DNA from: Planococcus soli
GTDB lineage: Bacteria; Bacillota; Bacilli; Bacillales_A; Planococcaceae
Direction: 5' to 3'
Assembly (NCBI RefSeq): GCF_016881065.1
Contig: NZ_WXYN01000016.1
Coordinates: 528,163-592,162 of the forward strand
DNA: 64,000 nucleotides
The notes below the pieces were generated by a model. The model did no database searches, was not told the origin of the DNA, and saw only the letters and a program-made list of their open reading frames with translations. Each line of letters begins with the position of its first letter. Position 1 is the first letter of the stretch. The position numbers and the translations under genes are program-made. Below, piece after piece: positions 43,261-53,112 of the stretch.

Positions 43261-44373
43261 ATGAAAAAAAAGGTTCTATTATTAGGAAATCACGGCTTTG
43301 TAATCTACAATTTCCGAAAAGAATTAATTCAAAGATTATTAAAAAATGGTTACGATGTATACATCTCTCTTCCATATGATGAGAAAGTTGATGTAATGAT
43401 AAGTTGGGGATGTAAGTTTGTTGAAACAAGTGTGGATAGAAGAGGAACAAATCCAAAGACAGATTTGAAGTTAGTTGGTCATTACTTAAAAATATTAAAA
43501 GACATAAAACCGGATATAGTACTTACATATACTATAAAACCTAATTTATACGGTGGTATAGCTTGCAGAATGCTTAATACTCCCTGCATTAACAATATCA
43601 CAGGATTAGGTAGTGGCTTTAGCGGAAAACCCGCCTTGAAATTTCTACTAACTAATTTATATAAAGTGGGATTAAAAAAATCTAAATGTATATTTTTCCA
43701 AAACACTGAGGACATGAATACGTTATTAGAAAACAAGATTGTTCGAGGGCCATATGAATTAATTCCAGGTTCAGGAGTAAATTTAAATGAATTTAAGTTT
43801 ATGAAATTTCCAGCAGAAGATAACTTAAACTTTATTTTTATCGGTAGAATTATGAAGGATAAAGGGATAGATCAGTATCTAGAAGCTGCAAAAGAAGTGA
43901 AGATTAAGCATCCTAAAGCTAGTTTTAATATTGTTGGTTTTATCGAAAAATCTCAGTCTCACTACAACGAATTAATTGATGAGTATGTAAGAGAAGGATA
44001 TATAAATTTTTTAGGTTATCAGTCAGATGTACGACCATTTATACAAGAAGCTAGTTGTTTAATTCAGCCATCTCATGGAGGTGAGGGATTATCTAATGTC
44101 TTATTAGAAACTGCGGCTATGGGTAGAACTCTAATTGCATCAAATATACCGGGGTGTAAAGAAACTATTGAGGAGAATATAAACGGATATACCTTTGAAA
44201 AGAAAAACACTAAAAATTTAATATCGAAAATAGAGAATTTTATAGATTTATCTTATAAAGAAAAGAAAGAGATGGGCCATAAATCAAGAGAAAAAGTTGA
44301 AAAAGAATTTAATAGAGAAATTGTTGTTAATGCATACCTTAAACAAATTGAATCGATACTTAATAAACAGTGA
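43261..44373 (+). CDS. GT4 glycosyltransferase, PglA-like
   Basis: 370 aa GT-B transferase. Seen: LGNHGFVIYNFRKELIQRL, TYTIKPNLYGGIACR and NITGLGSGF (typical of PglA/WbtD-like enzymes that add the second sugar to a lipid-linked FucNAc or bacillosamine), FIFIGRIMKDKGIDQYLEA, and GEGLSNVLLETAAMGR (E-x7-E-like). I favour the ATG at 43261 (GGTGG about eleven bases upstream); a GTG five codons earlier is possible. It probably adds sugar two of the repeat unit. Confidence 0.85.
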   Translation: MKKKVLLLGNHGFVIYNFRKELIQRLLKNGYDVYISLPYDEKVDVMISWGCKFVETSVDRRGTNPKTDLKLVGHYLKILKDIKPDIVLTYTIKPNLYGGIACRMLNTPCINNITGLGSGFSGKPALKFLLTNLYKVGLKKSKCIFFQNTEDMNTLLENKIVRGPYELIPGSGVNLNEFKFMKFPAEDNLNFIFIGRIMKDKGIDQYLEAAKEVKIKHPKASFNIVGFIEKSQSHYNELIDEYVREGYINFLGYQSDVRPFIQEASCLIQPSHGGEGLSNVLLETAAMGRTLIASNIPGCKETIEENINGYTFEKKNTKNLISKIENFIDLSYKEKKEMGHKSREKVEKEFNREIVVNAYLKQIESILNKQ

Positions 44374-44418
44374 AAAAGTTTTTACGGGTATTAATCGTAA
44401 TCTTAGGAGGTTTTTTTT

Positions 44419-44973
44419 ATGATAAAATATTTTAAAATTAGTGTTGCCATAATGTATTCAATAATTAGGTTTTCATTAATTAAAATTTTTCATTGGAATA
44501 CTTTTAATTTCCCGCTAATTAATCTTGTTTCTCCCATGACTGACATAGAAATTGGAGAAAAATCTAAATTAAGTTTTGGGAAATTAGTGAAAATTAAAAG
44601 TGGGTGTAAAGTAAGAGTTAGACACCATGCAGAAATAGCGATAGGAAATAATACATTTATGAACCACGATTGTATGATTATTAGTCATGAAAAAATAAAT
44701 ATTGGTAGTGGCGTGCAAATCGGTCCAAATGTTTTAATATATGATCATGATCATGACTTCAGAGTACCTGGTGGAATAAGTTCCCTTAAATACAAGACTA
44801 GTTCAGTAAATATTGGCGATAATGTGTGGATTGGAGCTAATACTATAATTTTAAAAGGAACTAAGATAGGGGAAGGCAGCGTTATTGGTGCAGGTAGTGT
44901 TATAAAAGGAGAATTTCCAGCTAACAGTTTTATAGTGCAGCAAAGAGAAACTAGAGTTAATCCCATAAATTAA
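44419..44973 (+). CDS. Hexapeptide-repeat O-acetyltransferase (WbbJ-like)
   Basis: 184 aa left-handed beta-helix acetyltransferase. Hexapeptide repeats start near IEIGEKSKLSFGK and run through IGNNTFMNHDCMIISHEKINI, GPNVLIYDHDHDF (the catalytic His region), IGDNVWIGANTIILKG and GEGSVIGAGSVI. It moves acetyl from acetyl-CoA to a sugar, presumably the repeat unit. Strong site AGGAGG before ATG. An N-terminal hydrophobic stretch may bind the membrane. Confidence 0.88.
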   Translation: MIKYFKISVAIMYSIIRFSLIKIFHWNTFNFPLINLVSPMTDIEIGEKSKLSFGKLVKIKSGCKVRVRHHAEIAIGNNTFMNHDCMIISHEKINIGSGVQIGPNVLIYDHDHDFRVPGGISSLKYKTSSVNIGDNVWIGANTIILKGTKIGEGSVIGAGSVIKGEFPANSFIVQQRETRVNPIN

Positions 44974-45000
44974 CTTAAAGAAATGAGGCAATATAAAAGT

Positions 45001-46179
45001 ATGAAAAAAAAAACAATATTATATATAGGTGGATTTGAATTACCAGACAAAGATGCAGCTGCACACAGAGTCCTCAATAATGCTAAAATATTTCGAGATT
45101 TAGGTTATAATGTTGTCTTTATAGACGTAGTAAGGAACTCAAAAAGAGAAAATATTAATCTAGATAGTATGCATAAGAAAAATGTCCAAGGTTTTGATTG
45201 TTGGTCAATAAAATTCCCTAGTTCTATAACCGAATGGATCCGATATTTAACAAGTATTAAATTTGTAAAAAAAGTGGCGGAAAATTATGAAGAAGTGAAA
45301 GTGATTATTTGTTATAACTATCAAGCTGGTGCTTTTGTTTCAATCAAAAAATATTGTAAAGAAAATAACATTAAATTAGTGGCAGATTGTACGGAATGGT
45401 ATGAAGACAAACGCCTAATTAAGAAGATTGATACTGATTTAAGAATGAAGTATTTACATAAAAAAATTGATGGTGTGATATGCATAAGTAGCTTCTTAAG
45501 CAATTATTACAAAGAACATACTAAAACTTTAATACTACCACCTCTAATAGATTTACAAGAAGAAAAATGGGAGTTAAGAGAATTTTCAAATAAACCATGT
45601 AATAAAAGGATTTTTGTTTATTCAGGAAGACCAGGAAAGCATAAGGACAAGTTGAACTATATTATAAATGCTTTAAGTGAACTTAAAGATAATAACTCAT
45701 ATATTTTCAAAGTTATAGGCATTAAAAAGTCAGAATACCTATTGTATTATCCTGAACATACTGCAATTTTGGAGGATTTGAAAAACTTAGTTATATTCTT
45801 AGGCAGAGTAAGTCATGCAGAGAGTTTAAGGCATGTAACGAGTGCAGACTACGTAATATTTTTAAGAGAAAATAAACGTGTGAATAACGCGGGGTTCCCC
45901 ACGAAATTTGTTGAAAGCATAACATGTGGTACGCCTGTTATTACCACAGATACAAGTGACATAACTAAATTTTTAATAGAAAAAGAAAATGGTTTTATCG
46001 TAGAAGTTGATAATACACATAAATTAGTAAGAAAAATGAACTACATTTTAGATCTTGAGGAAAGTAAAGTTAAAGAAATGAAAGATAACTGTTTGAAATC
46101 AACGGTATTTCATTATAAAAACTATTTAAGCGAAACTCAGAATTTTATGGAAGAGTTAAACTCATTGTCTAATAAATAA
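45001..46179 (+). CDS. Glycosyltransferase, GT4-like
   Basis: 392 aa GT-B transferase: N-terminal ILYIGGFELPDKDAAAHRVL (typical of family-1 transferases of capsule loci), IKLVADCTEWYEDKR, FVYSGRPGKHKDKLNYIINA and GFPTKFVESITCGTPVITTD (conserved E-x7-E region). The ATG at 45001 is chosen by homologous start position; the Shine-Dalgarno (GAGG) is distant and an earlier ATG at 44983 exists. Very AT-rich. Sugar specificity cannot be told. Confidence 0.83.
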   Translation: MKKKTILYIGGFELPDKDAAAHRVLNNAKIFRDLGYNVVFIDVVRNSKRENINLDSMHKKNVQGFDCWSIKFPSSITEWIRYLTSIKFVKKVAENYEEVKVIICYNYQAGAFVSIKKYCKENNIKLVADCTEWYEDKRLIKKIDTDLRMKYLHKKIDGVICISSFLSNYYKEHTKTLILPPLIDLQEEKWELREFSNKPCNKRIFVYSGRPGKHKDKLNYIINALSELKDNNSYIFKVIGIKKSEYLLYYPEHTAILEDLKNLVIFLGRVSHAESLRHVTSADYVIFLRENKRVNNAGFPTKFVESITCGTPVITTDTSDITKFLIEKENGFIVEVDNTHKLVRKMNYILDLEESKVKEMKDNCLKSTVFHYKNYLSETQNFMEELNSLSNK

Positions 46180-46321
46180 AGCTTTATATTTTTATTGATT
46201 TATATAAAGTAATATTGAAGAAATAGAATAGATAAAGAAATATCTCATTTTAAACAAGATAGGATAGGGTGTATGTCAACAGTATTAAAGCCTATTAAAC
46301 AAAAATGTATGGAGAAAAAAC

Positions 46322-47509
46322 ATGAAAATAATTAGATCAGTAGTCGAAACTATAATACCTATTTTAGCAATTCTGATGGCATGTTTCTATCCAACATCTT
46401 TAGAGGGAAAAATTTTCGAAGCACAAGGTACGATAATATACTATTTAATATCCAGTTTAATAATAATTACTTTATTTGTAAAAACTAAATATGATAAGAA
46501 AAATATATATATAGGAACATTTTTTCTGATTTATCTAACTGTAGTAACTTTTATCTCTGTAATTGCAGTTAACACAAATTTTTCAATTGCTAGATTCGCT
46601 CCAGTTTTTCTTAGTTTAATTTTATTTATGATTAAAATAAAAACTGTTCCTAATTTTAATGTGTTAAAAGGTGTACTTGAAGTAATTTCTATTGTTATTT
46701 TACTTTGGAATATTGGAATACTAATTGGCCAGGAAGCACTTATCAGTTTTACTATTAACTCATATTCTCAGTTTAATGATTTTACAGTTAGTTACGGATT
46801 AAGTATTGGTAAAACCATTTTTACATTTGGTGCCCACACCTTTGCATCATTTTTTTATATGCTAATATTCTATATGTGGTATATAACAATTAAAAGAGAC
46901 AAAAAAAATAGAAAATTTCGATATGTTATATATTTGCTTGGTTTTTTAATTTTTACAGTTTTGTTAAAATCATCTGCAGCCTTGCTATTTTCAATAATGA
47001 TGATTTTACTGCTATTTGATTTAATTAAGGGTAGTGTTAATAAAATTTTTTTCATATTTGCATCTGTAATTACATCAATTTTTTTATTAAACTCATTTTT
47101 AATAGATGTATACAGAGGTATGGTGACAAGTTCTACTAATGGTGTAATTCCAAGGTACTTCTCGGAAAATAATATTTTTTCTGCTAATTTTAGTGTATTA
47201 AAAGAAAATATTTTAGGAATAGGATTTACTATCCCAAGGGATTATGCAATTACTTATACTGATTCTGGATATTTAGTATATTTTACAATGGGAAATATAG
47301 TATTTGTAATAGTTATCTACTATATGTTATATCGTTTTCTGAAAAACAATATTGAAACAAATTTTAAAGTTATTTTTTTAATTATCCTTCTTTTTGAGCT
47401 AGCCATACCTTCATTAATATATATGAAAACCACTTACTTTTTAATATTTCTTGTTTATTATTTAAAAAGTTTAAATGAAAAGGTGAAAAAAAATGAATAC
47501 GAATATTAA
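46322..47509 (+). CDS. Wzy-like polysaccharide polymerase
   Basis: 395 aa, about ten to eleven hydrophobic helices with a larger extracytoplasmic loop (about 265-300, YRGMVTSSTNGVIPRYFSEN), the layout of O-antigen/capsule polymerases. Sequence is poorly conserved in this class, so the call rests on topology and context: it lies among the glycosyltransferases, and the flippase is at 50667. GGAG precedes the ATG. Its 3' end overlaps the next gene by 17 bp. Confidence 0.75.
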   Translation: MKIIRSVVETIIPILAILMACFYPTSLEGKIFEAQGTIIYYLISSLIIITLFVKTKYDKKNIYIGTFFLIYLTVVTFISVIAVNTNFSIARFAPVFLSLILFMIKIKTVPNFNVLKGVLEVISIVILLWNIGILIGQEALISFTINSYSQFNDFTVSYGLSIGKTIFTFGAHTFASFFYMLIFYMWYITIKRDKKNRKFRYVIYLLGFLIFTVLLKSSAALLFSIMMILLLFDLIKGSVNKIFFIFASVITSIFLLNSFLIDVYRGMVTSSTNGVIPRYFSENNIFSANFSVLKENILGIGFTIPRDYAITYTDSGYLVYFTMGNIVFVIVIYYMLYRFLKNNIETNFKVIFLIILLFELAIPSLIYMKTTYFLIFLVYYLKSLNEKVKKNEYEY

Positions 47510-48773
47510 CAAAACACATCAAAATTTAAGAGGGATTGACTTTCTTTTTGTAGGGGGAGTAATTCCTAAAGAAATCGAGAAAGAGGTCTTAAAAAAAACC
47601 AAAAAAGCAGCACAGTTGGCTGCAAATAATTTTCAATGGAGTTTAATAAAAGGTTTTGATGCTAATTTAGAAAATCCAGTAACAATTATTAATACTATGT
47701 TTGTAGGATCGTATCCCAAAAACTATACTGATATCTTGGTTCCAGAGAAGTATTTTTCACATGCAGTAGGTGCAAATGATATTAGCTTAGGATTTTTGAA
47801 TTTAACAGTTATAAAACAATTTATCAGACCTTTCAAAGAAAAAGAAAATATAAAAAAGTGGTTGAGTAAATCAACAGACTGCCAAAAAATGGTATTTATT
47901 TATTCTTTAGAGCCGAGATTTGTTAGGATTGCTAAAATTATTAAAAAAAATAATCCAAATGCTTTGATATGTATATCTGTGAACGATTTGCCTCAGTATG
48001 CCATGTTAAGCAATCAAAAAAATAATATAATATTCAGAGCTTGGAAAAAAATAAATCAAATTAGAGTAGATAGAGGGAAAAAATATATTGACAGTTTCAT
48101 GATCGTTACTGAAGAAATTGCGGCAAAATTAGAAGTTGAAAATAAACCTTATAGAGTTATAGAGGCTTTAGTAGACACAACAAATGATTCTGAGTTTAAA
48201 ATTAGTAGCGCTAATGGAATAAAAAAAACAATTGTTTATACAGGTGGTTTAACTGCTAAATATGGTTTATTAAATTTAGTTGAAGCCTTTAAAAAAATTG
48301 AATCAGATTCCTACCAATTAGTAATTTGTGGAGATGGAGAAACAAAAGACAATATCCTAGCAGCTGCTAAGGAAGATCCGAGAATTAAATACTTGGGAGT
48401 GTTATCTCCAGAGAAAATTAAAGAAATTCAATGTAGTGCGTCTGTTTTAGTAAATCCTAGACAAAATACTGAAGAATTTACTAGATATTCATTTCCAATT
48501 AAAACTATTGAGTATCTTTTAGCAGGTGTTCCAGTAATTGGTTATAAATTACATGGAGTTCCTGAGGAATATGATAAATATCTTATATATGTGGAAGAAA
48601 ACTCGATTGATGCTTTAAAAGAAAAAATTGTAGAAGTTTGTAATTTATCCCCTGATCAGAGGGTGCAAATCGGACAATTTAATAGGGCATTCGTATTGAA
48701 AAATAAAAACCATATAATACAGACTAAGAAAATTTTAGATATGATGTTATCTAGTAAAAACAGAAAAATATAA
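47493..48773 (+). CDS. Glycosyltransferase, GT4-like
   Basis: 426 aa GT-B transferase with KTIVYTGGLTAKYGLLNLVEA at the C-domain start, YQLVICGDGE, YLGVLSPEKI, and FPIKTIEYLLAGVPVIGYKL. Starts within the 3' end of the polymerase gene, indicating translational coupling; AAAAGGTG is upstream. One of three glycosyltransferases in the AT-rich block; specificity unknown. Confidence 0.83.
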   Translation: MNTNINKTHQNLRGIDFLFVGGVIPKEIEKEVLKKTKKAAQLAANNFQWSLIKGFDANLENPVTIINTMFVGSYPKNYTDILVPEKYFSHAVGANDISLGFLNLTVIKQFIRPFKEKENIKKWLSKSTDCQKMVFIYSLEPRFVRIAKIIKKNNPNALICISVNDLPQYAMLSNQKNNIIFRAWKKINQIRVDRGKKYIDSFMIVTEEIAAKLEVENKPYRVIEALVDTTNDSEFKISSANGIKKTIVYTGGLTAKYGLLNLVEAFKKIESDSYQLVICGDGETKDNILAAAKEDPRIKYLGVLSPEKIKEIQCSASVLVNPRQNTEEFTRYSFPIKTIEYLLAGVPVIGYKLHGVPEEYDKYLIYVEENSIDALKEKIVEVCNLSPDQRVQIGQFNRAFVLKNKNHIIQTKKILDMMLSSKNRKI

Positions 48774-48813
48774 AGTGTTTTCTGAAAGGTATTTATTGAA
48801 GGGAGAGTTATAA

Positions 48814-49737
48814 ATGAAGGCACTTGTGACAGGTGGAGCAGGTTTTATAGGCTCTAATGTAGTTAAGTTTTTAATTGAAAAGGGCTGGGAGATTAGGGTG
48901 ATAGATAATCTTTCGACTGGAAGCAAAGATAATTTAAACGGACTTGATATTGATTTTATCAATGGAGATATTTGCAATGAAAAAACAGCTTTAGAGGTTT
49001 GTGAAAATATTGATGTTGTTTTTCATTTAGCTGCTTGCGTAGGAAGACAAAAATCGATAGATCATCCCCAACTAGATTCTCAAATTAATTTACTAGGGAC
49101 GATCAATATTTTAGAGGGAATGAGAAAGAAGGGTGTAAAACGCATTATATATTCTTCGTCTGCTGCAATATTTGGAGAGTTAATAGAAACTTCGATTGAC
49201 GAAGATCATCCCCAAAATGCTAATTCGCCATATGGAGTTAGTAAACTAGCAGCTGAAAAAATGATTCTTTCATATAGTGAAATCTATGATATAACAGCAA
49301 TTTGCTTACGATATTTTAATATTTACGGAGAAAATCAAAGATTTGATCTTTATGGAAATGTAATTCCGATTTTTGCGAAACGAATTTTTTCAAAAGAACC
49401 TGTTACTATTTACGGTGATGGAGAACAAACAAGAGATTTTGTAAATGTAAAAGATGTTGCCAGAGCTAATTACTTAGCAGCTGTGAGCAACGTTGAAACT
49501 CAGGTAATAAACTTGGGTAGCGGAACTAGTATAACTATAAATAAACTATTAGATATTATGAAAGGTATAAGTACTGTCAAAGTTTTAGTAGAAAATCAGC
49601 CCATGAGAGCTGGGGATGTAAGAGATTGTAAAGCAAATATTAATAAAGCATATAGTTTACTAAAATTTGATGCTCAGATTGAATTAAATGAAGGTTTGAA
49701 AGAATATATGTTTTGGTATAGAGAAAACTGTTTATAA
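48814..49737 (+). CDS. NAD-dependent UDP-sugar 4-epimerase-like protein
   Basis: 307 aa extended SDR of the GalE/WbpP type: TGGAGFIGSNVVKFLIEKG, VIDNLSTG, FHLAACVGRQKS, SSSAAIFGE, catalytic YGVSK, RYFNIYGENQ and FVNVKDVARAN. Likely interconverts UDP-Glc/Gal or UDP-GlcNAc/GalNAc for the repeat unit. GGGAGAG precedes the ATG. Short for GalE (usual about 330-340 aa) but complete in motifs. Confidence 0.85.
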   Translation: MKALVTGGAGFIGSNVVKFLIEKGWEIRVIDNLSTGSKDNLNGLDIDFINGDICNEKTALEVCENIDVVFHLAACVGRQKSIDHPQLDSQINLLGTINILEGMRKKGVKRIIYSSSAAIFGELIETSIDEDHPQNANSPYGVSKLAAEKMILSYSEIYDITAICLRYFNIYGENQRFDLYGNVIPIFAKRIFSKEPVTIYGDGEQTRDFVNVKDVARANYLAAVSNVETQVINLGSGTSITINKLLDIMKGISTVKVLVENQPMRAGDVRDCKANINKAYSLLKFDAQIELNEGLKEYMFWYRENCL

Positions 49738-49768
49738 CGGTCTTAAAACATTAGCGAGGATGATAAAA

Positions 49769-50620
49769 ATGAAATTCCTTATACTTGGTGCAACGGGGAT
49801 GGCAGGACATACTATCTCTTTGTATCTTACAGAACAAGGGCACGATGTTACAGGATTTAGTCGACAGAAAGTACAATTTTGTAAGTCGATTATTGGAGAT
49901 GTAAGAAATTTAAACGAATTAGAAAATATAATAAAAGAAGGGAAATACGATGCTGTTGTTAATTGTATTGGCATACTAAATACTTTTGCAGAAAATAATA
50001 AAGAATTAGCAACATTTTTGAATTCATATTTGCCACATTTTCTAGCTTCGGTGACATCGAAAACAGAAACACAAATTATACAAATGAGTACAGATTGCGT
50101 GTTTTCAGGCGAAAAAGGAAACTATAAGGAAAGCGATTTTCAAGATGGTAAAACTTTTTATGATAGAACTAAGGCTCTTGGTGAGCTAGAAGATAAAAAA
50201 AATATAACTTTTAGAAATTCAATAGTAGGCCCAGATCTTAACCCTAATGGAATAGGTTTATTAAATTGGTTTATGCTTCAAAATGATCCAATTGTCGGTT
50301 ACGATAGAGTAATGTGGACGGGAATATCTACTCTACAATTGGCTAAGGCAATGGAATATGCAACAAAAGAAAAAGCCAGTGGCTTATATAATATGGTTTA
50401 TAAAGAGAAAATCAGTAAGCTTGAACTTTTGAAATTGTTTAATCGTTACATGAAAAAAGACTCGATTAATATATCTCCAATTTCAAGTCCTATAGTGGAC
50501 AAATCTTTGATTCGTACCAATTTCAATCTTGAATATATTATTCCAGATTATGAAACCATGGTAATAGAGATGGCCATGTGGATGAAAATGCATAAAAACT
50601 TGTATCCACATTACTTTTAA
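49769..50620 (+). CDS. RmlD-like nucleotide-sugar reductase
   Basis: 283 aa SDR of the dTDP-4-dehydrorhamnose reductase (RmlD) family: LILGATGMAGHTISLYLTEQ, VVNCIGILN, QMSTDCVFSGEKG, catalytic-type YDRTKALGE, and RNSIVGPDLNPNG. In capsule loci with CapE-CapF-CapG such proteins belong to the L-FucNAc/L-QuiNAc-type branch; here it may supply an additional reduction, exact step unknown. The ATG at 49769 lies eight bases after GCGAGGA, whereas the ATG at 49760 overlaps that site. Confidence 0.78.
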   Translation: MKFLILGATGMAGHTISLYLTEQGHDVTGFSRQKVQFCKSIIGDVRNLNELENIIKEGKYDAVVNCIGILNTFAENNKELATFLNSYLPHFLASVTSKTETQIIQMSTDCVFSGEKGNYKESDFQDGKTFYDRTKALGELEDKKNITFRNSIVGPDLNPNGIGLLNWFMLQNDPIVGYDRVMWTGISTLQLAKAMEYATKEKASGLYNMVYKEKISKLELLKLFNRYMKKDSINISPISSPIVDKSLIRTNFNLEYIIPDYETMVIEMAMWMKMHKNLYPHYF

Positions 50621-50666
50621 GAAATTTTTATAAAATATATGGTATTGAAATGTTGAGGCTAGAGAA

Positions 50667-52082
50667 TTGAAACATAAAATAAAGGAATTTATTTCAAATT
50701 CTTCATATACATTAACTTCTAACTTCATAACTCTATTAATCTCTACCTTAATGATTCTAATTGTTCCCAAAATTATTGGGGTTGAAGAGTATGGCTATTG
50801 GCAACTTTACTTATTTTATTCAGCATACGTAGGTTTTCTCCACTTTGGTTGGACTGATGGAATTTATTTAAAATACGGTGGAAAAGAGTATCGTGATTTA
50901 AATAAAAATCTATTTTTCTCACAATTTTACATGCTAATAGTTTTACAGTTATTCTTTGCTATAACAGTAAGTGGAGTTGCCTTTTTAATAATAGAAAATC
51001 CAAATAGAATTTTTATTGTTCAAATGATCTCACTTAACTTATTAATACTAAATGTCAGATCCATGTTGGTATTTATTTTACAAGGAACTAATAGAATTAA
51101 AGAGTTTGCAAATATTACAATATTAGACAGACTTCTCTATTTTTCACTTATTTTATCATTTCTTTTACTTGGTATCTATGACTACCAAGTTATAATTTTA
51201 GGTGATTTAATTGGAAAGTTCTTATCATTACTTTTGGCTATTTATTTCTGCAGGGACATTGTATTTGGAAAGATAAATAAAATCAGGTTTTTGCTTTCAG
51301 AGGTTTTAGATAATATTAGCATAGGTATAAAGTTGATGTTTGCTAGTTTAACAAGCACATTAATTATAGGTGTAGTTAGATTTGGAATAGAGCGGAACTG
51401 GGATGTATCTACCTTCGGAAAAATTTCGCTTACTTTAAGTATTTCAAATTTTGTTATGATATTTGTGAATTCTTTAGGTATTGTTATTTTTCCATTGTTA
51501 AGAAGAGTAGAAGAAAATTCCTTAGCGAAAATCTATGTAAACATCAGGTCTTTATTAATGGTATTTTTGTTGAGTCTACTCATTTTTTATTTTCCAATAA
51601 AGTTAGCACTAATATCTTGGTTACCAGACTATAAGGATAGTATAGCTTTTATGTCATTAGTCTTTCCAATGATTATCTTTGAAGGAAAAACATCATTGTT
51701 AATTAATACATATTTAAAAACTTTAAGAAAAGAAAAGTTTTTATTGAATGTGAATGTACTTACATTAATTGTGAGTATAACTTTGACTTTTATTACTGCT
51801 TTTGTTTTTGAAAACCTATCGTTAACGATATTAACAATAGTAGTTCTTTTAGCATTTCGAAGTGTAATTGCAGAAATTTATATTGGGAAATTATTAAATA
51901 TCAGTGTTTATAAAAATATTTTTTTCGACATAATCTTATCTATTATTTTTATAATAACTGCTTGGTTTTTGGACTCTTGGATGATGACATATCTGTATGT
52001 TTTATCTTATATTTTGTATTTATTCTTAGTAAAAAAGGATTTGTTAGAGTTTAAAAAGTTATACAAAAAGATGAAAAATTAG
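50667..52082 (+). CDS. Wzx-like polysaccharide flippase
   Basis: 471 aa with about 12 to 14 membrane helices and the N-terminal pattern of the MOP/polysaccharide transport family (YTLTSNFITLLISTLMILIV followed by KIIGVEEYGYWQLYLFY). It would flip the undecaprenyl-linked repeat unit for the polymerase at 46322. The start is TTG at 50667, about nine bases after GAGG. Very AT-rich. It ends 12 bp before the next gene start. Confidence 0.88.
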   Translation: MKHKIKEFISNSSYTLTSNFITLLISTLMILIVPKIIGVEEYGYWQLYLFYSAYVGFLHFGWTDGIYLKYGGKEYRDLNKNLFFSQFYMLIVLQLFFAITVSGVAFLIIENPNRIFIVQMISLNLLILNVRSMLVFILQGTNRIKEFANITILDRLLYFSLILSFLLLGIYDYQVIILGDLIGKFLSLLLAIYFCRDIVFGKINKIRFLLSEVLDNISIGIKLMFASLTSTLIIGVVRFGIERNWDVSTFGKISLTLSISNFVMIFVNSLGIVIFPLLRRVEENSLAKIYVNIRSLLMVFLLSLLIFYFPIKLALISWLPDYKDSIAFMSLVFPMIIFEGKTSLLINTYLKTLRKEKFLLNVNVLTLIVSITLTFITAFVFENLSLTILTIVVLLAFRSVIAEIYIGKLLNISVYKNIFFDIILSIIFIITAWFLDSWMMTYLYVLSYILYLFLVKKDLLEFKKLYKKMKN

Positions 52083-52094
52083 GAGATGACTTTT

Positions 52095-53111
52095 ATGTTT
52101 AATAAAAAAACATTATTAATAACAGGTGGTACCGGTTCTTTTGGAAATGCAGTTATGGAAAGATTTTTAAATACAGATATAAAAGAAATAAGAATTTTTT
52201 CTCGCGATGAAAAAAAACAGGATGATATGAGAAAAGTTTATAAAAGTGATAAGCTTAAATTTTATATTGGAGATGTAAGAGATTTGGCAAGTGTAAAAAA
52301 CGCAATGCATGGTGTAGATTATGTCTTTCATGCTGCAGCTTTAAAACAAGTGCCTTCTTGCGAATTTTTTCCACTAGAGGCAGTTAAAACAAATGTATTG
52401 GGGACAGATAATGTGCTTACAGGAGCAATTGAAATAGGAGTTGAAAAAGTAATATGTTTGTCTACAGATAAAGCTGCATATCCAATAAATGCAATGGGAA
52501 TTTCTAAAGCAATGATGGAGAAGGTGTTTGTTGCAAAGGCAAAAACTATTGATTCTAATAAAACTCTTATTTGTGGTACTAGATATGGTAATGTTATGGC
52601 TTCACGCGGCTCCGTTATACCTTTGTTTATAGATCAAATAAAAAGTGATAAACCTATAACAGTTACTGATCCAAATATGACTAGATTCTTAATGAGTCTT
52701 GAAGAAGCAGTTGAACTGGTAGTCTTTGCATTTAAAAATGCCGAGGCTGGAGATATAATGGTACACAAAGCTCCAGCTGCCACAATTGGTGACTTAGCAT
52801 TAGCGATTAAAGAATTATTTAATTCTAAAAATGAGATCAAAGTTATTGGTACTCGTCACGGTGAAAAAATCTATGAAACTTTACTCACACGAGAAGAACA
52901 CGTAGTTGCTCATGATATGGGTGGATTCTATAGAGTCCCGGCTGACAAGAGAGATCTTAATTACGATAAATTTTTTGTAGAAGGTGATGAAAAATTAACT
53001 TTCGAAACTGAATATAATTCACATAATACAAATAGGCTTACTGTAGAAGAAATAAAAAGCAGACTATTGGAATTAGAATATGTTAAGACCGAATTGAAAG
53101 GTTGGAAATAA
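52095..53111 (+). CDS. capE: CapE: UDP-GlcNAc 4,6-dehydratase / 5-epimerase
   Basis: 338 aa. First enzyme to UDP-L-FucNAc, converting UDP-GlcNAc to a 4-keto-6-deoxy sugar with C5 inversion. Seen: ITGGTGSFGNAVMERF, FHAAALKQVPSCEFFP (with the altered catalytic pattern of this family), LSTDKAAYPINAMGISK, RYGNVMASRGSVIPLF and HGEKIYETLLTREE. It starts at ATG 52095, ten bases after AGGAG. It is followed by capF 1 bp later and capG 3 bp after that, the same order as in S. aureus type 5/8 capsule loci. Confidence 0.93.
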   Translation: MFNKKTLLITGGTGSFGNAVMERFLNTDIKEIRIFSRDEKKQDDMRKVYKSDKLKFYIGDVRDLASVKNAMHGVDYVFHAAALKQVPSCEFFPLEAVKTNVLGTDNVLTGAIEIGVEKVICLSTDKAAYPINAMGISKAMMEKVFVAKAKTIDSNKTLICGTRYGNVMASRGSVIPLFIDQIKSDKPITVTDPNMTRFLMSLEEAVELVVFAFKNAEAGDIMVHKAPAATIGDLALAIKELFNSKNEIKVIGTRHGEKIYETLLTREEHVVAHDMGGFYRVPADKRDLNYDKFFVEGDEKLTFETEYNSHNTNRLTVEEIKSRLLELEYVKTELKGWK

Positions 53112-53112
53112 A